Assembly: GCA_022578605.1 (NCBI GenBank)
Contig: MU394086.1
Span: 333,929 to 397,928, forward strand
DNA length: 64,000 nt
Source of the DNA: Camillea tinctor
Taxonomy: Eukaryota; Ascomycota; Sordariomycetes; Xylariales; Xylariaceae
Reading direction: 5' to 3'
Part shown: positions 34,654-47,358 of the stretch, one piece after another
Layout: every line of letters starts with the position of its first letter
How positions within the stretch are numbered: the first letter of the stretch is position 1
Position numbers and translations under genes: made by a program
The notes under the pieces: model-generated
Database searches by the model: none
Seen by the model: the letters and a program-made list of their open reading frames with translations, nothing else
Told to the model about the DNA's origin: nothing

Positions 34654-35530
34654 CTAGTCCCTCTTCAGCGGCAGTACCTTCTCCTCGATACCGTCCTTAG
34701 TGATGATCATGATCTGCAGGCCGTCGCCGACCTCGATGTGGCGCTCGACGGCCGAGTCGAAAGCGTCCTTGACGAGGACCTCGACCTCGTTGCGGGGCAG
34801 GGGCAGGCGCTCGCGCTCCTTGAGCTCGTGGCCGACGCCGGTGCCGGGGACGTACTGGTTCTTGAAGTTGACCTGGTTGTCGAGGAAGGGCATGATGAGG
34901 GAGGCGGCGGCGCCGCCGGCGCGGCACTGCTCGCGCTCGAAGCTGCCGACGGGGTCGTAGCTGTAGACGGCGCCGCGGCCGTCCTCGTCGAGCCCGCCCA
35001 GGATGGCGTACACGTAGTAGGGGAAGAACCGCTTCTGGTACATGATGGTCGACAGCCGCTTGGCGCACGCGCTCACGCTCATCGGCTTGCCGTGCCGGTA
35101 CCGGTACATCTTGCAGATGGCGTCGAGCCGCTCCTGCAGGGCCTCCCCGTCCGCTGCGTACCCCACTACCGACAGCAGCAGGTTGGCGTCGTCCTGCGAC
35201 GACGTGGTGCCCCCGATCTTGAATACTTTGGGTGCGTACCGCGTGTTGATGCTGTAGCCCGACGTCAACCGGGTGTCGCCGGCCATGATGGCAAAGTCGG
35301 CGCCGGCGATGGCGAGGGTGGAGCCGCCGTTGTCGGTGTATCTGTTGGATGGTGGGGGAGGATGGCGGTTAGCAGAGATGATGGGGTATAGGTAAGTAAC
35401 GGGACAAGGACAAGAGAATATCTTACGGGTTGAAGCGATGCTCTCGTAGGCCATCGACGGCATCTTTGGGTACTTCGGCAAAGGAATAGTTGGGTCCGTT
35501 CAAGACGGGGTTCTGGCTGAACATGGCCAT
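34654..35530 (-). CDS. PRE7: Proteasome subunit beta-6 (two exons)
   Basis: Exons 35427-35530 and 34654-35341 (792 nt, 263 residues); the intron is 85 nt. The protein starts MAMFSQNPVLNGPNYSFAEV and reads RFNPYTDNGGSTLAIAGADF, ARMAGDTR-type and SGYSINTRYAPKVFKI, matching the 20S core subunit beta-6 (yeast Pre7, human PSMB1). It continues with FFPYYVYAILGGLDEDG and GAVYSYDPVGSFE and ends VLPLKRD. Beta-6 is a non-catalytic ring subunit whose propeptide is not the active Thr type. It assembles into the 26S proteasome. The gene is transcribed divergently from the STT4 gene across a 1.06-kb spacer. Confidence 0.96.
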
Positions 35531-36593
35531 GATGAGATTATTCACCCCAGTATTGGGTTCGTATAGAGAGGGTTTGAGTGTATTCTTTTTCAGTGATTGG
35601 GTATGGTATTATTTTCGGTCGAGGTGGTATGTGTTGTGCAGGTGTCGGTGCTCTTGGTGGTGATGGCAGGTAAATTCAGGTAGATTAGTTAGGTAAGTTG
35701 TGGTGGGTGTTGGTGGGAAGGAGGAGGCTGTAAGGTTTGTGGTAATAGCAATTCACTGGTGGGCTCTTGGTGACGATTGAAGTTGGCAGCTTCCCTCACG
35801 CGCGTTCAGCTTGCAGCCTTGTTGCGGGTTGAACAGGGGTAGCTTATCGATGACTAAGCCAATCTACCTAATTACTTTATTAAGCATTTTATGTACCTAA
35901 TTATTACTGCATAAAGAAGAGGACCCTATTCATATATTATAAACATTCGAAATAAATATACAGTTCATTGACGATGCAAATAATAAAATATTCAGTTGAT
36001 TATCTTTTTCTTCATCAGTATTATTTCCCACTCATTTCTTAAAACAATATCAAGGTAGCGAGTGTACGTACCTAATCTAGTAGCTTTTCCATTTACACTG
36101 CACTACATATATAGTTCTAGTGCTACTAGCATATGGAGGTAAGTAAGTACCTAAGTATCGAAGTTACAGGGGGCTCAATTGCTTGACGGCCCGGCATGCC
36201 TTTTTACTGGCTACCCAGACCCCAGACCTCCCAGCGCATCGATCGTCATCATTATCTCTAATCTAAATCTACCAGTACTTATCTCCCGCGACGAAGGTGT
36301 ACCGCCAACAAAGCCAATTTAAATATTTATTATTATTATTATTATTATTCAACTCCAAGCTTTTTACTAAAATCAAGGAGAACCCATCCACCTACTAACC
36401 CTCCTTCCTTCTAGAATAACTCTCATGTGTATATACAGTTTAGACAACCTCACATTTCCATCCATTCATTTATTTTAGTCCAGTCCCTTTCTTCTTTTCT
36501 TTTTTTCTTCCCTCATCTCGCCCTCGCGTAATACTTACAACTAGCTGTATATACAGCTATAAACCATCAAACAAAACCTCCCCCCTTAAAATC
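35531..36593. promoter_or_regulatory. Divergent promoter region between PRE7 and STT4
   Basis: 1.06 kb between two divergent housekeeping start codons. It includes GGTGG-rich DNA near the PRE7 side, an (ATT)n microsatellite at about 36326-36350 and a T/C-rich stretch just before the STT4 start. No Rpn4-type GGTGGCAAA element is present. Confidence 0.6.
36326..36350 (+). repeat. ATT trinucleotide microsatellite
   Basis: About eight tandem TTA/ATT units in the PRE7-STT4 spacer. Confidence 0.8.
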
Positions 36594-39500
36594 ATGGCCC
36601 GCGACGTTCGTCAACGGGCCCTCCAAAAGATTGCTGCTCTCTCTGCCTCGAGCTCGACGACATCCTTCGATAAATCCGACCTTGATCGTTTGTGTAGAGC
36701 CACTAGCCATGTAAAGGGGAACGATGGCCTCAGTTCTCCCAACGGCTCTGCTAAAGGCCAGCCTTCTTTAGCTCGAGTTCCCATGGTAAAGCGCACTCCT
36801 CTTAGCGTGCCCCGTGTCTTGTATCTTGCCTATGTATATGTCTGACTTGTTGTTCGTAGACCATACGTGAATTCGAAGTCCTCATTGCTCTGTGCCAAGC
36901 TGCCCCCTTGGTCCAGAGAACCCAGAGTGCCCAGAAGCTTGTCAACCAACTCATCCCCTATATTCTCGATGCCCATGTTCAGGCCTTTCTGCCTTCGCCC
37001 GCCTTTACCAAGATTGAGCCCTCCCCGAACGAGGCCCTGACTCTCAGTCTCACCGCCGCCCTTCTCACCCTCGGCAACAAATACGATGACTTGCACGAGT
37101 CCGTTTCCAATAGTATTTGGACCTTCTTGGCTTCTGTAAAGACTGCGATCCAGGGGATACCCCCTCCCAAGTCGGACGGGAATGCTGGCCAGAATATTGA
37201 TGATGCGATTCGGACTGCCACTCTCGCCATATCCCTGTTGGGTTTCTTGGATGCTGCTTCTGCTCAGGCAGACTTTTGGAGAAGTGGTGGTAGACTGGCC
37301 CTTGCTCAGAGGGTCCGGAATTTGCTGTCCGACTCGTTTTTGATCGCCGTGGACGGCGCATTCTCTGCCATACGAAACGCCCATCCATCGGACCGCAATG
37401 CGAAGGAATGGAAGAGATATCTTCGGCATTACTCCCACCATGGACGGCCTCTGGGGCCGATGTTGTTGCAGAGGAGCTTCATGTGGTTGCTGGTTTCTAC
37501 CACTTCTCTTCTGATTGCAGATGCGAAGGCCCTGAGAAATTCCCATGTGCTTGATGTACTCATGTCTAAGGACGGTCTTCTGAAATCTGGATCCACCCGC
37601 AGCGTAGACGCCGACTTTCGATCTATCGAGACATACGCAGGCATTGCTCAGGAGGAAATGGACCGCCTTGAGGCTGGTGCTGATTTCCTGCTTATCGGAT
37701 CAGCTTCCCAACAGAGGTTGGCGTGCGCCGTGAAAGCTTCTGCTATGATCAGTTTCCTGAATTGCTCTGTGCTAAACGAGGATGCAGCGGACCCTGATCT
37801 CCTTATGACTTGGTTGCAAGAAACTCTGGACGATTCAAACCAGATGTTTGACGAGACCCTGGCATCGGCTGTGCTACGATCAATGGCCATTCTGGCTCGT
37901 ATTACCCCAAACTACGCCTCTAATGTCATCCGACTTCTTCCTCGGTTTATCGTACAAACTGCGCCCTCTAGCAGTATTGTGGCTGTAGCTTCTGAGTGCC
38001 TAGCCTTCGCTCTGCGTAAACTCTCGCATGACGCCGTGATATCTACCCTCTACTCACTGGGCAACGTGCTAAGTCCAGATACAGACCAAAAGGCTACGAA
38101 TGGGTCTGGGGCTGAATTACAATCTGATGGTGCTGGAATATCGAATGTTTACCAGAGACGGCAATCTACTGGTAGTGACATCTCGCTGGCAATTCAAGGT
38201 GAAGAGGATACTACTTTAGTGTACTCCAACATAGTCCAGGCTATTTCTTGCATCGCTAAGATATCAAATGAGGAAAAGATCACGGCGCTTGCGCAAGCCA
38301 TGCTTTTACAGAAGCTGAGCAAGGTCAATCAGTTTGTAGACGCACAAATCATTGTAGGTGCGAGCACTCTATCACTAAGTGGAGGGCAACTAGAATTCAG
38401 GTCTCTGCTGCGGCTGTACTCAAGGGTATGCCATGTGGCTTTAGCTGATGACAATACTGTGATCCTGGATGCTGTAAGTTTTACTCTATTCTCTAAATTA
38501 GTTCAAAACTGACTTTCTCCTAGGTAATGAAAGCCCGTAATCACATATCAGCAAACATCAAGCGTGGTTCCCCGTTGTTTGACATCTACCTGGAGTATAT
38601 GCTCGAGGAGCTCGTTTCCAAGGGGGATGTGCACCAGTCTCACCACATGAAGGAATCGGATATTGAATTTGCTGCACGCGAGATTGCTCAGCTGCTTCAG
38701 CCCCTTTCCATCATGCTATCAACGCATGAATTTGTTTCTGACCTCTCGGTTCAAGACGACGATAGACATGCTCTAATACGCGATGCCTGGTTCAATATTG
38801 TTGTGCATGGCTTTACCCCTCAGACCGAAAGGGGCCAGAAGTACATTAACGAGCTGCGCCTAATGGCGATCCACTCCCCACCGCTGGTTGCCGAACAGAG
38901 AGGCGAACAGATTGAAAGTGATATTGAACTCAACACCGTTCTTCGTCGCGCGAACACATCCGAGCGAGAGGCTAGGCAAAAGAAGCAACTTTCAACCCTC
39001 ATTCCTACCAAGGCGTCTGATGTCAGGAGTCTCAGCTACAGAAAGGTCATGTTCCTCCAGGCAGCTTACCTAGTCGAAAGTTTGCGATCTGATTCCGGTG
39101 ACTGTACAAAAGTACTGCCATACTATTTAGAACCTAGTATGCGTAAAGATGATGCACGTAGTGCCATGGATGGCATCACAGCAATCGTCATCGACAAGTA
39201 TCTGAGCAAGACCCTGGAAGCGAAACTGTCGACATTCTCTGCTCATTATGCCGCTTCGCAACTGGCAACTATTTTCTGTGGCTGCTGTCATCGTATTCAG
39301 CGTGTCCAGCAAGCTGCATTCCTCTGTGCTGATAGATTTGTTCGAGAAGTCCCTTCTTCTCTGTGCCAGAAATCTTCGCTTTTCGCGCTCCTAGAGCTTT
39401 TGTCGCTCATGTGGCTCAGCTGCCTTGAAGCGGAGACGGAGATGTATGAGCCTCGTTCAATCTTCACATCGAAGCTGGGCAACGTCACAGTTGAACTTTC

Positions 39501-42500
39501 GGACGATTATAACTTTAGAAAACTGACTCTGAGTAATCTATACAAGCGAGCAAAAGGGTGGGTTATCTCTGTCATCAACCTTGCGCCTGCGGATGTGAAA
39601 GGACTCCTCCAGACATACCTCTCTGAGTTCGGCGATGATAGTGCGTACGGACATATGTCTCTAGGTCGTTCGTTTGCCTTGGAAATGGGATCTATCATAC
39701 CTGCAACCGATCAAAGGTTGAATTCATTGGCCCCGGTTGGTGACACTATGATCAATACGGCATCGGATTTCATTGCTCAATATACGACTCGCCAGGAATA
39801 CAGATACGGCGAAGCGTTATCCCACCATGGAATGGATCTAGTCAATATCATGCCGATCGTTCGCAGAGAGTCATTCCTAAAATCTGGACCTTCGGATCGT
39901 GCCAATGCCGTAACGGCCTTAGCCTTTGTCGAGTCTCGCTTAGCCGAGAAGAAAGTTACCCATCTTGACGAAGTAAGAGATATCATCCGACGCGCAGCCG
40001 CTTTGCTATGCCGCAGCCAGAAGGATGAGAGTGCTATAACCCACTATCTAGTCAGCATTCCGTTCAAGATGTTCACCAAGGAATCCATTAAATTTGGAGT
40101 GTCCCTTTGGTTGGGTGTCATGAATGAGAATCCTAGAATGGAGCCTCGCCTCCTTGCCGAGATTGCTCAACAATGGGAGGTTACTATACAGAAGAAGCTT
40201 GGCTTATTCAACCCTGCCCTAATGTGAGACAGTCCCCCAAAGTGAGTCGTCTTCAGTATGCTAACTTGATAGGCACCCCGACCCCTTCTACTTGAGGAAA
40301 GAATTCGCACCTAGCGATAACGAGGCTCTCACGAAAAAACGTCAAATGGTCCATAACCTTCTAGCCCCTCATACCCGCCTGATGCAATTTTTCACCAGCC
40401 ACTTCAACGCCACGCGACTAGGAAGCCCCGATACTCAAAGAGTCTTCCTTCGCATGCTCGATCTAACCCTCGACGCTCTCAAGAGCTCGATATCTCACCC
40501 AATGGCTAGAGAGATCCGTCTAAGGATCATTCTGTTCAGCTTACGAGTTCTGAGAGTCAGTGGCGCTGCTGGGTCAACGGCCCAGTGGTCTTTGAAGGAC
40601 AAGATCCTGTCTGCGGGTTTGAGTTGGTTCAAATTCTCGCCAAAGTGGTCATTCGGAAGCAACATACTGCAATTGAAGACCGAAGTTCAGCTAATTGCCG
40701 ATGTCAAGAACGGTCTGAAAGCTGTGTCTCACATTGCTACTCATGCCGTTGGCAATTTCAAAGTTCTTGCCCAGAAGGAGGAGCTTCTAGGAATCCTCCT
40801 AGAGAGTGAACAAGCTAGACTCAATGTTTGGGTTCATCCGCTGAACGAAAACGGTCAACGGCCAGATATTATGACCCATCACGGAAAAGTTTCCCTTGAG
40901 GTAAGCTTTTTACGAGGAATCTGTAGCCGGCGTTCGCTGACCTTGAAGTCTACCTTGAAACCACTCATCCGCGTAGCATGGGCTGAAAGTCCATCCTTGG
41001 CTATCGAGCTGGTTAGCCGCTTCTCGATTCCCAGTGTGTACAATGACGTCCGATGGCTATTACTCAACTTCCCCGTGAGGGCTATTTCTGAACCCGAGGC
41101 TCTCCCCATTTTACTTGGCAATGACCTACCGAACGATGCTCGCTTCTCACTCAAGGTAAGGACTCTTTTACTTGCTTACATGCTGTTTCTAACCTGTACA
41201 GTATCTTTTGTTCTGGGCACCCGTCAACCCCGTGACGGCTACTACGTATTTCTTACCAGCATATCGCAACCATCCATTCCTCCTTCAGTATGCGATGAGG
41301 GCGTTAGAGCACCACTCTGTCGACGTAACGTTCTTCTATGTCCCTCAGATCGTCCAGAGTCTTCGGTTTGATGCTCTCGGCTACGTCGAACGCTACATCA
41401 TTGAGACCGCGCAGTTCTCCCAACTGTTTGCTCACCAAATTATCTGGAACATGAAGGCAAACTCGTACAAGGATGATGATGGCACTATTGTAAGTCCCCC
41501 ATATCTAACGACAACATGATCATTACTGACAGTCTTCTAGCCCGATGCTATCAAGCCCGCCTTGGATAAGGTGATGGCAAAGATGATTGACAGCTTCTCT
41601 GACGAGGACAGGAACTTCTACGAGAGAGAATTCACCTTTTTCGATGAGGTCACAAGCATCTCCGGAAAGCTGAAGCCGTTGATTAAGCGTGATAAGCCAG
41701 AGAAGAAGCAGAAGATTGAGGAAGAATTGCGCAAAATCAAAGTGGATGTTGGGGTCTACTTGCCTAGTAACCCTGACGGCGTAGTCATCGGTATTGATCG
41801 TAAGTCGGGCAAGCCACTGCAATCTCATGCGAAGGCACCGTTTATGGCGACTTTCCGAATCAAGAAGAACAAGGGCGGCGATATAGATGAGGCTGAAGAG
41901 CTTGCCCAAGAAACCAGTAATGGCGAGCGACCGGCAGAAAATACCATTGAAGTCTGGCAGAGCGCCATCTTCAAGGTCGGTGATGATTGTCGTCAGGACG
42001 TGCTGGCTTTGCAGATGATTGCCGCGTTTCGCGGTATATTCCATAGCGTTGGGCTGGATGTATACGTTTTCCCGTACCGTGTCACAGCTACGGCACCTGG
42101 TTGTGGTGTCATTGATGTTCTGCCAAATTCGATTTCGCGAGATATGCTCGGTCGTGAAGCTGTCAATGGGCTCTACGACTATTTCATCAGCAAATACGGC
42201 AACGAAGACTCGCTGCGTTTCCAGCAGGCACGCAACAACTTCGTCAAGAGTATGGCAGCATACAGTATCATCTCGTTCCTCTTGCAGTTCAAGGATCGCC
42301 ACAACGGAAATATTATGATTGATGACGCAGGCCACATTCTGCATATTGACTTCGGCTTCTGCTTCGATATTGCGCCAGGTGGTGTCAAGTTTGAGCGCGC
42401 CCCTTTCAAGCTTACGAGCGAAATGCTCTTGGTCATGGGTGGTAGCGTCGAGCATCAGGCATTCAAGTGGTTCGAGGAGCTGTGCATCAAGTCCTTCCTG

Positions 42501-42734
42501 GCCTGTCGACCATTTGCCGAAAAGCTGAGCCAGATGGTGCAACTCATGATGGACAGCGGTTTGCCCTGCTTTAAGCCTGAGAGTGTAACTCATTTCAAGC
42601 AGCGATTCGTACTTGAGAAGAACGAGCGTGAGGCTGCCGAGTTCGTCAGGGATCTCGTTAGAAGGAGTGCCGGCAGCTACAGTACTATGGTCTACGACCA
42701 GTTCCAGCTCATGACAAACGGAATTCCTTACTAG
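36594..42734 (+). CDS. STT4: Phosphatidylinositol 4-kinase alpha (six exons)
   Basis: Exons 36594-36785, 36860-38473, 38524-40223, 40273-41155, 41202-41489, 41541-42734 (5871 nt, 1956 residues). The N-terminal 1500 residues are helical-repeat scaffold. The C-terminal PI3/4-kinase domain has VVIGIDRKSG, FKVGDDCRQDVLALQMI, the PI4K-type VFPYRVTATAPGCGVIDVLPN, the catalytic loop FKDRHNGNIMID (about residue 1810) and the activation-loop HIDFGFCFDIAPGG. It makes PI4P at the plasma membrane with Efr3/Ypp1 and is usually essential. A 48-nt stretch in exon 4 (40901-40948) has GTAAGC..GAAG ends and keeps frame, so it may be an extra small intron. Confidence 0.97.
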
Positions 42735-43353
42735 AGAAGATAGATACCTGGGTGGGTGATAATATAGTTAATGGGACTTATACAATAGAAGGATTCGGTG
42801 TTCGGGAGCGAACTTAGGCGCTCGAAGGATTAGACACAGGTTTCCTAGGGCCTCCTGAGCCCTCGGAGGTATATAGATAGATATTTGCACATAATTGCTT
42901 ATAAGCGAAAACGGGTTCAAAATGTAGCGTTTAATTACATAATTCAAATTGCCCCTATTTTATCGCATAATCGGTGAATCGGATTTGAAGTTGGACTGGC
43001 TCCTGAATAAGTGACATAAAGCTCCTAACCTAGGTGAGAAGGATCCATGAGATCGCATGTTTTAATTCACTACTACATTGGTGTGTATAAGTGGTTTCAC
43101 AGCTGTTTTCGAGGTGTCTCCAGTTACTACTCCTACGAGCTTGGCAACTTGGCATAAAATATAGCAGCTATATAGTAAGACGGGAAAACAAAAGCCCATA
43201 GCATTAATACGGGGAGGAAAATAAAACATACAATAGTCTGTATTGCTATTTACGGGGGGGTATCTTAAAGAATATTATATTCGCTCCAATATTCGTACTT
43301 GTAACCTAATTAAATCCGAGCTTGTCAAGTTAGACGGATTTTTAAAAAAATGA
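42735..43353. other. AT-rich spacer after STT4
   Basis: AT-rich DNA with no gene, ending in a homopolymer A run just before the truncated relic at 43354. Confidence 0.6.
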
Positions 43354-44082
43354 AAGAACTACGGTAAAGAGAAGCCGACTTACGACAATAATGCATACAC
43401 CTTTAGCTCGGTCTACCACGCGGGGGCTGGCATGCTGCAGCTGTACGCCCACCACCCCACAGCGCCGGCTGCCCCGGGCGAGAGGCCGAGCTACCATATG
43501 ACCCGGCTCAATAATTACGCCATGACTGGCAATCGTCAGAGCTTCGTAGAAGGAGCCACCGCATTAAGGAATATGAGGGACTTGGCTAAACGATGCCGGG
43601 ACGACTTTATCATCGCTGCTAATACCCACGAAAGGCAGGCCAATGTATCAACAAACCATGCTAACCAGTATATTGCTACGGAGGGGAAGGGTCCAAGTCA
43701 GTCGTCTTCAAAGCTGGATAACGGCAATTCCTCGACGAGTCTCGCAAAGCCGAGCTGCCGTACAGAGCATAACAGCTCCAAGCGTTCTAGGCAATCCCGG
43801 AGTCCATCGAGTACCGGGGATAGTCAGTTATCTAAGAGCCGAACACGTCCCAGCACATGTCGGCGGGTGACAAGCATTTCCGAAGGATCGGGGGGCCGTT
43901 CGTCTCATTGGGTGACAACCTATCAACGGAACGGGAAGCTCTACATCAAAGACTCGGAAGGAGGAGAGATCGAAACGAGCTTAGGGGATTGGAAGGAGCA
44001 TGCGCTCCCCGGTGGTTCCAGTTGCTTTTATTGGGAGGGCATGGAATCCGGCCCGGTTTTCTGGACAACTAGTTTGGCATGA
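43354..44082 (+). pseudogene. 5'-truncated gene relic
   Basis: An open frame of 242 residues runs from a stop codon at 43351-43353. It has coding-like content (YGKEKPTYDNNAYTFSSVYH, YAHHPTAPAAPGERPSYHMT, FVEGATALRNMRDLAKRCRD) before the first ATG at 43432. This looks like the C-terminal end of a larger protein type I associate with multicopy fungal genes of unknown function. A Ser/Lys/Arg-rich linker leads to a conserved-looking tail (SHWVTTYQRNGKLYIKD, SCFYWEGMESGPVFW). The 5' part is missing and replaced by AT-rich DNA, so it is probably a truncated copy. A 215-residue product from ATG 43432 is the alternative. Confidence 0.5.
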
Positions 44083-44456
44083 GGCCTAATGAACCAGGCC
44101 TGTATATATTTTAATCTCGAGGGAAGCGGATTCGATGGTAACATCCAAATACCTTCGAGTATGCCTAATGCTGCCTGGATAGTAGAAGAAGTGCCCACAA
44201 GAAGAAAATGTATTGTCGATACCCAGCTTTATCTAGGGCAGCCGGACGGGATGCCGAGTACTCTAAGTCCTATAGTCGTATGTGAAAGCTATTTGTTCTG
44301 TTGTGCATTATATGGCATACACTTGCGCTCGATTCTGCGGTGCCATTTAAGGGGGCCGCGAAATATATTAACAAAGCCGCTATCTATCATTCTTAATCAA
44401 TAATCTACCTACCCATACAACCGATTCCCCTTCTATCCCACCCCCCTTCCCCCCCT
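44083..44456. other. Spacer after the truncated relic
   Basis: A 104-residue frame (44089-44403) lies here without recognisable content. It may be decayed sequence belonging to the relic. Nothing else is seen. Confidence 0.4.
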
Positions 44457-45863
44457 TCACCGTCTTCCATCCGGCGTCCCACTCACCGCAGCCAAGCCCT
44501 TGAGCTCCCGCCTCGTGAGCAACAACACCGTGCCCAGATCGATATCGACAGGCACGTGCGCCATCAACCGATCGCGCAGCCCCTCCCGGAACACCGACCC
44601 CCGCCGCGCCACCGCCAAGTGCTTGTTCAGCCACGCCGTCGCGTGGAACATCCTCCCCTCGTACTGGGACCCCTTATTCGCAGCCCCCACCACGCCGCGC
44701 GGCGACGTGCCCAGGTCCACGCGCGGCTGCGCGCGCAGCAGCAGGAACACGCGCTCGTAGAGCGCGGGCAGCAGGGTCGGGCCCAGCGCCGTCGCGGTGT
44801 CGGCGTCGTCGGGGATGGCCGGCGGCGCGGGGCTGCAAACGGTGTTGACCAGGTGCAGCGACGCGCCGAGCACGGCGTACAGCGACGTGGGCGGGGCGAG
44901 CGGCCGGTCGAGCCGCGCTTGTAGCGCCGAGAGCGTGGTGTAGGGGGGCCGCTGGGCCGCGAGCGTCGGCAGGCGCGGGGACGGCGAGGGCAGCTCGAAC
45001 CACGGCGCCATGGAGCTCCAGAAGAGCTGCGCCGCCGCGAACCGCGTCGAGACCCCGCGCGGGCTGAAGTCGTGGTGCGTGAGCGCGCCGGCTTCGCGGT
45101 CCCAGATCGTCATCGTGTACACGGCGACCGCGTCGCGGGTCTCGTGGCCCCGCAGCGTGTCCGGCAGCGATCTGTGCAGGAACACGAGGAACCGGTAGCG
45201 CGCGTGCGGGCCGGTCCGCCGGCCTGGGGATTGGGAGAGAGGGACCCACCGCCCACCGTCTTGAGATAGGTCCCGCGCTATGGCCGAGGGGAGGATGAGC
45301 CCGCCGGGTTCCTAGGCCGGGATGCTGGGGTGGGGCTTGGCTACGGCTTTGCCTTGGTCTCTGGTCTTGGCTGTTTGCTTCCCTTTTTGTGTGCTTTCCG
45401 TCGGAGAAGCTACGCTGTCATCGGAGGAGTCCGAGTCCGAGTCCGTGTCTGAAGACAGTGGTAGCGATGCTCCGACCGTGCCGATTATTTGTCCCTTGGT
45501 GGGCAGCTCTGTGATCACGGGGTGGAAGTACGCCCACACGCCGTTTTCGACGCGGGATGCGGTGCTGGCGTTGTAGGCGTTTAGCACATGGGGTACGTTC
45601 TTTGGGGCTATGGCCGTGTCCTGCGAGAGATGGAGCAGTGTGTTGACTAAGGGTAAGGTGAGGTTTGGTGTGTCGATTAAGGGAACACCGCTGTCGCTGA
45701 GCTTGGTGTAGGGATAAGGGATCGGATGGTAGGGACACTCGCCATGACAGCTGCCTGTAGATCCGATTCCATATTCCGCTTTCTCACTGCTATTGAAATC
45801 GGTCAGGCTAGATGATGAGTCGTCGTGACCGTAATTGGTAGATGAACTTTCTCGTCCATCCAT
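44457..45863 (-). CDS. Unrecognised protein; apparent internal stop is a splice acceptor (two exons)
   Basis: The frame from 45863 meets a TAG at 45312-45314, yet the same frame stays open to 44457 with coherent content (GGLILPSAIARDL, GRRTGPHARYRFLVFLHR, AVYTMTIWDREAGALTHHDF). A 102-nt intron, 45312-45413, begins GTAGCT and ends GGCCTAG, so the TAG is its acceptor; its length is a multiple of three. Spliced, the protein is 434 residues. The N-terminal part is Ser/Asp-rich and reads VPHVLNAYNASTASRVENGV and WAYFHPVI, with an acidic DSDSDSSDD tract. The C-terminal part is very GC-rich and Arg/Leu-rich. No family, signal peptide or membrane helix is recognised. Without splicing the product stops at 183 residues. 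Confidence 0.65.
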
Positions 45864-47358
45864 CCTATTGCTGTTGATAATCGGCCGGTTGATGATAGTC
45901 GTTCTCGCCGGATAATGGTAAAACTATCTGTGTGTGTATACTTTCTCTATACCCAAAAGCCTCCCAACAGCCAAAAGGTGCTTATCGATTTTATAGACTG
46001 ATATTTTCAGTCCTTTTTATAGTTTGTATATATGCGCATAACCCACGATGAGTGCTTTTTGATAGCAAATGTTAGTCGTTGCCATTATTTAAACATGAAT
46101 AATCGATTTCATCTCGCATGTGTCGTATTTATTGTGTATCATAAATACGACTTAGCAATCGTAATGACAATGTTCTTGTTCTTCGTAGTTGCTAAGGGGC
46201 TCCATAAGAATTCAGAAGGTTTCAAGTAAGGAGGAGGGAAGTCGCAGGATCTCCTGACATTAGGCTGGCTAGGCGGTCGCTCTGGAGACTCAATATTACT
46301 GGTAGATCAATTCCTAAATTCAAATATACGACGATATAATTTCTAAAACATTCTATTCAGGATACCCAATAGCATAGACTATATCAGTGTAAGTGAGGCG
46401 GTTAATTGGTGTAATTTTCACGGTTTTGAGAGTCACTTCACACCTAACTGATGTAGCAAGATATAAGAGTACTAGCTAGACTAAGAACAAATATTTATAA
46501 TATTTATTTGAATAGGCCTGTACTCTAGACCGTTGTCGTTGCTGGTCCTTCCCCGACAACTTGATTTACGTGCCACGGAAAGGTTTGCCTTGTGTTATAT
46601 GCTTTTGTATTGTTTAACCTTGATGATAGTGTATTCAATGCTACAGCTCCCAAACTAAGTTCATGGGGGGAAAGGAAGAAACTACCTGAAGGAGGTATAG
46701 GTAGAAAGCTTCTTGGTCATTTGTAGGGTTATATATTCTGTCCCCTACTGTGTAATATGGATTACCTCCATTGACCGCCAGGAAGTATGTTTTACACATT
46801 CATATCAGTTATACGTCGAATATTATTCTATCTGCATCCTCATATGACCTAACTGCAGACAATATATAAATGATATATAAATGAGATGGCTAGGGTTTTC
46901 ATGATGAGAAAGGAAAACAATTTTCGTTATTATTACACAGCTTAATGCTCTCATTACAGGTAAAAGAACCCCATATAATTCGAGCTCATAGTTTCTTCTT
47001 CTTAATTAAAAAACTATTATATATATACTTAGGTAGGATAGATCTGATAGAAAATTTGGTAGGCGAGCCCGGTAATCGGCTATTTCCAGCACATGTGGCT
47101 AAACTTATAACCGACAGCGCTGGTGCAGTCAATTGGTTCTTCAAGGTGGAGTTATGACTTCAATCTGAGTGAGATGCCCACCTTAAGCACGCCTTCTCAA
47201 CATCGTCTCCATTATAGTACCCAAAACTGCAACCAGTATAACTCCAAAGGATATTCGTATGGCCGACAGCAACTCAAGGAAATAAAAGAAAAACCTCAAC
47301 TGCCCAACTCCCATTTGTCAACTTGACACTCATTCTAAAATCCCCAGATCCTATAAAC
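45864..47358. other. AT-rich spacer
   Basis: 1.5 kb between the divergent 45.8-kb gene and the dehydrogenase gene. It is strongly AT-rich (ATATATA runs near 46860-46880 and 47015). No convincing gene or RNA is seen; the last 150 nt probably form the leader of the dehydrogenase gene. Confidence 0.55.

Noticed and set aside
34738..35391. 217-residue frame opposite the PRE7 gene
   Set aside because: Ala/Val/Gly/Leu-rich antisense shadow of GC-rich coding DNA; the minus strand encodes the proteasome subunit.
41523..42593. 356-residue antisense frame over the STT4 kinase domain
   Set aside because: Mirror of the conserved PI4K domain in another frame, with no recognisable content and no splice logic.
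46860..46882. Telomere or centromere-like AT repeat
   Set aside because: Short imperfect ATATAAATGA duplication only; no TTAGGG arrays anywhere in the window.
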